Below, one piece after another: positions 59,036 to 64,000 of a stretch of DNA of 64,000 bases. The position numbers and the translations under genes were made by a program. Below the pieces are notes generated by a model. That model was not told the DNA's origin. It did no database searches and was given only the letters and a program-made list of their open reading frames with translations. The first letter of the stretch is position 1. Every line of letters begins with the position of its first letter. Where the stretch lies: positions 69,733,475 to 69,797,474 of the forward strand of contig CM054143.1 in assembly GCA_028751875.1 (NCBI GenBank). Reading direction: 5' to 3'. Source of the DNA: Rapana venosa (Eukaryota; Mollusca; Gastropoda; Neogastropoda; Muricidae).

Positions 59036-62000
59036 CACTGCAAGCACAAACCACCCTTAGAAATGTACATACCCACCAGATCTTCAAAGGCTATAGAAAG
59101 CAATGTCCATACTGCTCTGCTCTTCACTGGCAAGTAGGTCTGGCCCGTGAAAACATAGTAACAAATCTTCCATAAAACGGATCCTATAGACCTACAAGAG
59201 TACCTTGCATGCATTTTATGTAATAAAAAGCTCCGTACTACAAAAGCTCTTGTTTTTCATTACAACAAGTTACATAACATAGGATTTTAAGTAAAATAAA
59301 TCTTTTGACAACAGAGGAGGATTAAAAGAATGAAATGAGACAAGAAATGAGAGTCCACATGATCCTCTGTGTTGTTTAAGCAAACCACACACAATCCATA
59401 CTGGAAGAAAAAGTCATTGATTTTACTATTGTAAGCGTCTGCAAAATAACCCCCCAAAATCATTTCTACCCCAGAAACAAAAAAGACAAAAGATAAAAGT
59501 AAACCAAACTGGCAGCAAGGCACTTCTTTACTTAAAGTACACAACCCTTTAGTGAAAATGAAAGGTGGGTTGTTGAGTACTGTTTGATCACATGGACATG
59601 AAATATAAGCTTTGTCCACTGAAGTTGTCACCAAAACTACGCTCTGTAATCGGCAAGCTAAACTTGCTATGTGTGAAACAGTGAAATTACTCCAGACTGA
59701 TATTCAGGACTACAAAATACAAAGCATTAACAGAGACACCTTACTTACAAGAAAAGAAATACAAAACATCAGAACAACAATATAACAATCCGCTTCAAAA
59801 AATGCTAAGGATGCCAAAAGTGTGCGTCTCTGGGTTGAAAGAAATGAAGAAGAAACTACATAACCCAATCATTTACTTCAAGCGCAAGGGAATTGACATG
59901 CAAAACAGTTTAAGCAACAGATTATTTTCTATTATTTGTTCGAATGCCTTCAAAAAGAAATGATTATTAGTATCAAACAAAATGATCTGTTGCAAGTCCA
60001 CTCACCTCCAATACCACAAACAGTAGACTTTTTCTTTAACATCAATTCGAGTCATTGATGACTTGTGAGGCCTATACCTGTTGCATGGCAATATAATAGG
60101 AGAGATACACAGGTTTTAACTGTTTTCCATGATGCTTGAAAAGGCCAATAATGATGAAGCTACTCTAACCCATATATTTATCGAATGATTTAGCAAACTC
60201 AGTATGGGCTTGGTGTAATGTTTTCACTTGCTCCTGAAAAACCCTGTATTGTACAATTGCATGTTGAAAAGCATGGAACAAAAAAATTAAAGGAGTTAGC
60301 TGCCAGAGTAGAGAGAGCAGCACGTGAAATATATGCTTACCTCTGTTCTTGAGGCAAGAAGTTGATGAAGCCAAATTTAGAAAAATTTTGACTGAATTCA
60401 GTGATACTTGATTTTCCAAGCATAATGCCTCTTTTTGACGACACACACTCACACAAGACATATGTAAAAAGCCGACTAACTGAATCTGGCACCTCTTCAC
60501 ACTGCTGCAAACCACAAATATGTTAGTCTGAGGACATTCCCCCAGTCTTAAAAAGTACACAATTTATTTTAAACATACAAACACAACAAGCCGTGGATCG
60601 CTACTTTTTTTTATTTAGGATCAAGAACAAAGCTTTAGCAATTAATTAAATGTGAAAAAGGAAAACCACCTCTCAGGCACAGAGAAATTCGCTACAGACT
60701 AAAGTCCCTGAGTGTTAGTGGTATCTGGTTCGGGACTAAGAAAGGGAATGGGTTTGTACCAGCTTCATCAGATACAATATTGCTCATTATTGCAAAAGGT
60801 ACCTGACTACAGACAGTGTCAATGTAGCTAGTATGTCCAGACTGTAAGGTTTTGCATACACATGTTTACCTGCACATGTACAGATTTCTATCAAGAGCTC
60901 TACCATGCCAAACATAACCATGCAGTTCAAAACCTGTCTCTTAGATACACAATTAAAAACCCATCAATTTTAACCCCGGCACCCAGAAATGTGTTAAATG
61001 AATCTGTAGGTAATATACATGACAGAGCCTTTATTTGTTCATCCTCAGAAAGTCAAGAAAATTTTTAAACCCTTCATCTGCATAGACAGAGCAGACCAGT
61101 TTGAAAAATAGAGAACAACTTCGGGAACAAAGCTTTAATGAAATATGGCATGACTTGAGACACACTAAGTTAAATATGCAACAGCTGTGAAGCACTTAAA
61201 AGTGTTACATTGACAATATTACATCAACAATGGCTGTTTGCGAAAGGACAATCAAGTTTAAAAGCTATGAGAAAATGAACAACAGTTTTTGAAGTGCGTG
61301 AAAAGATAACAGTAACAAACATTTTGACAGTCAGAGAAAGTGTTGAAAAGTTTCTTTCAACAAAAAGAAAAAAACAAAGAAAAGCTTAACCTTGTAACCA
61401 TAACAAGAAGAAAGTAAAAGTTATCTGAAAATTTACATAAACACGACACCGCCAAAGTTCACTTTGCATGTTAGAGGAAGACAAAGGAGTACAAAGTGAA
61501 GACATCTTTGGCGGCAGTGTTTGTACCTTCCATTCTGGCTGCTGCAAACTGTGATATCTCAGGATGAAAGTGATTATATCTTCCTCCATGCAAAGTCAGA
61601 ATTAAAGATACACTCTAAGATAACAACTAGGTTCTACTCCAGTCTTGCTGAAACAAAGGTCATTGATAGCTTTGGTAGAATTTGTTCTTTATGTGTATTC
61701 CCCTGTAACATTGAAGTGCTTAATTATTGACCACCCTTGTGATTTAGCAAAAGCAACTTTGCTTTAGATTACAATATATAGCAACAAACTTCTCTAGCCA
61801 TAGAGTTGCTATAAACCTCAATCTTAATTGGCATCTTTAAAAAAAAAATCATAAAAGCAAAGGAGTTGTTTAAAGCTGCTCCTGTTGTATTATATTATGT
61901 TCCGCAGGAAGAAGGTGTGTTTTCAATACTATTTTTGAGTATTATTGTTCTTGTAGAAGTTTCAGTGCTATCAATGTTAACAAAATGTCTGTACAAACAT

Positions 62001-62774
62001 TTTATTGCCTCATACCTCTGAAAAATTCAGCTAGTATGCTTTTACATTTTCTTTTACAAACTTCAATGGATGCTATACTATTTACGTTGTTAAAACAATA
62101 ATGATTAGCAATGTACACACACACACACACACACACACTTTGCACATATTTTCGTTTGTGTTCATTCATGCTATTGTATTAGTATGTCCTGTAAAGATTT
62201 GTACAAACGAATCACATGTCAAAATGTCTCTGCATGGGTATATGAGTTATATATATCACACTGCCGTGATCTTGTAACATTTTAGGTACTAATTTCTTTC
62301 ACTTTTTATTCACAAACTCTGAATTCAAAAGTGACATTTGGTACTTGTGAGAAGCAATTTCATTTTCCAACAAAATTTTTGTGCCAACTGCCAAATTATA
62401 AACAAAACAGAACTGCTTGTGCTTACCATCCTGAATTCTGTTGGTGATCACATACTTGGTACTGATTAGCTGATTTGGCTAAAAAATTTTATTGGCCCTA
62501 ATTAAACTTCTTACCACAAATACAGATTGTCCTTCAATGGATTTTCTTTCAGTTTAGTTTATTCTGCTCAATTTTTGTTTTACACACACACACACATATT
62601 TTAATTTTCTCATGCTAGATTTTAGAACATGAAGTGTTTACAGATGACAGAACTGGATACTGTGATTAATGAAACCATTGATTGGCAATTCCATATTTGA
62701 AATATAAAAATGAACTTTTTGGCTGATTTCATATGATGTGTGTGTGTGTTGTTGTGTGTGGTGTGTGTTTGTGT
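59036..62774. other. Single-copy-looking non-coding DNA
   Basis: The cleanest part of the window in sequence quality. No transposon or RNA gene recognised. One possible minus-strand terminal exon lies at 60165-60241 (acceptor ACAATACAG, open frame VFQEQVKTLHQAHTEFAKSF to a stop), but it has no partner exon and no family match by eye. CA tracts at 62117-62139 and 62583-62596. Confidence 0.5.
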
Positions 62775-62880
62775 GTGTCAAAGTCAAGTCAAAGTCAAAC
62801 TTTTATTTCAATGGTACATCACACATAAGCATGTGCAGTTTGCTTTTTTCATCAAGCCATCTATCTAAAGAAGAAACACA
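62775..62880 (-). mobile_element. 3' end of a retroelement with TTGACT tail
   Basis: The reverse complement ends in AATAAAAGTTTGACTTTGAC and is homologous over about 95 bp to 4205-4301. The tail abuts a GT microsatellite (62738-62778). Confidence 0.55.
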
Positions 62881-63935
62881 CACAGCGACATAAAAAAAAG
62901 ATAATGTATATTCAGACATAGAATTAAAAAACCCTATCTAATCTATGTAACCATACAAATCAAACAAAAAAAACCAATAACTATGCATATGTGGAAGTAA
63001 AATAAAACAAAAAACCCAGAAAAATATTGAGACCAGACAAGTCCAAAGAATCACACACACACACACACACCTTCACACACACACACACACACACAATCAA
63101 TAAAAAAAAAACCAAAACCAAAACAAACAAGAGACAAAACATAATAAAAATATTTAAAAAACACGCAACTGCCTTCCCTCCCCCTCCCCCGCCCCCCCCC
63201 CTCGACACACATGTACACACAAACCTTCAACCATACAAACAACTGAAATAAAACACAAAAGGATTGAATTCAACAAGGAACAACCACAACTAAGGAAATA
63301 AACAATCATACAACACAAATATACATAACCATAACAACAACACGAACTATAACAAACATAGGACAGATAACATCCATACAAATGAAAACAATATAGAACT
63401 AAACAAAAGACGAGAAAACGTGTCAAAATATCCCTCCCCCTCCCCAAGAAAACCACCCTAACCCAAAACAAACAAAAGGCAAATTAACATAACCCCACCC
63501 CACCACTACCAAACAATAACAACTACAAAAATAATGGATATAATACAGAGAAAACTAGATGGTCTCATAAACACATACATACACTTACGCACAACATATC
63601 CCTTTACCACGATAAGATAACTCATGTGTGTGAGAAGAGAGAAGAGAGAGAGATCCACAACACTTGTTACTGAAAGATAAGGCCGTTTTAGGAACACCTA
63701 GAAGAGTTCAGTTTCACACTGTGCAAGATTTGAACGTTCATGAATACTCCTACAACTAATTTAACCTTCATCTGGTGTCCGCCAGTGTTCTGTTGTCTGA
63801 CGTCACACTGACATTTTTTCAATAAAAGTCGTAAACTTGCTACTTTATCACACTCACAAATATCAACTGAAGCATAGAAGTAGGCCTAGAGAGGTTCCGT
63901 GAAATGGAGGATTCGACAACAGAGTCTCTGTTTTT
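62881..63935. other. A/C-rich non-coding stretch
   Basis: CA tracts (63053-63094), C run (63190-63200), A-rich segments and a short GA tract (63634-63652). No gene supported. 63700-63935 would be the upstream flank of the exon that starts at 63960. Confidence 0.5.
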
Positions 63936-64000
63936 TAGCCTAGCGGACGAAAAACCAAGATGGCGGATTCACAGACACTTATGCAGCAGCCAATCACAAG
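63936..64000 (+). CDS. Candidate first exon, plus-strand copy, cut by window end
   Basis: GCGGACGAAAAACCAAG followed by ATGGCGGATTC (ATG at 63960) and GCAGCAGCCAATCACAAG are shared with the minus-strand exon at 52061 and its immediate upstream bases. The start peptide MADS is kept; a one-base deletion relative to the other copy changes the frame before the AAANHK block. It lies in the opposite orientation, so another locus of the same family begins here and continues beyond the window. Confidence 0.4.

Overview
This is a eukaryotic, almost certainly lophotrochozoan and probably molluscan (gastropod-like), intergenic and intronic window from a draft long-read assembly. The evidence is (i) several decayed non-LTR retrotransposons, (ii) a tRNA-derived SINE of a type I recognise from mollusc genomes (29980-30478), (iii) very dense CA/GT, GA and CT microsatellites, and (iv) two gaps of exactly 500 N, which look like scaffolding placeholders. 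No bacterial-type gene, CRISPR array, rRNA operon or complete protein-coding gene is present. Most long open frames are microsatellite translations (Thr-His, Cys-Val, Arg-Glu or Leu-Ser runs) and are not annotated.

Layout. Contig 1 (1-23946): an L2-clade LINE (1-3530) with a tail-to-tail second 3' end; a candidate host-gene locus (exons near 5297, 6465 and 7649) with a hybrid tRNA/5S-rRNA SINE in intron 1; a LINE C-terminus (8745-9168); a minus-strand Rex1/CR1-like LINE (11018-11870); low-quality A/T-rich sequence; and a nested pair in which an L2-clade element (21010-22665) sits inside another LINE (19640-23262). Contig 2 (24447-49388) is mostly low-complexity sequence with SINEs, a minus-strand L2 copy (32505-33535) and a decayed Rex1/CR1-like LINE (35830-38420). 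It contains a 2322-bp block present twice with no difference that I could see (26472-28793 and 42851-45172). Its right end repeats contig 1 near 6650-7890. Contig 3 (49889-64000) opens with an inverted copy of contig 1 5337-7450, then a 2.66-kb tandem duplication (50968-56297), two minisatellites and a stretch without recognisable features. It ends inside a further copy of the candidate first exon.

The most interesting biology is a small unidentified gene with a TISU-like start (CAAGATGGCGGA). Its exons 1-2-3 have compatible splice phases and recur in several copies on both strands. The second point is the SINE whose head joins a tRNA-like A box to a 5S-rRNA-like internal control region. Much of the large-scale structure (exact duplicate, fold-backs around or near gaps, CA tracts standing in for unique sequence) looks at least partly like assembly or base-calling artefact, and this is flagged as such.
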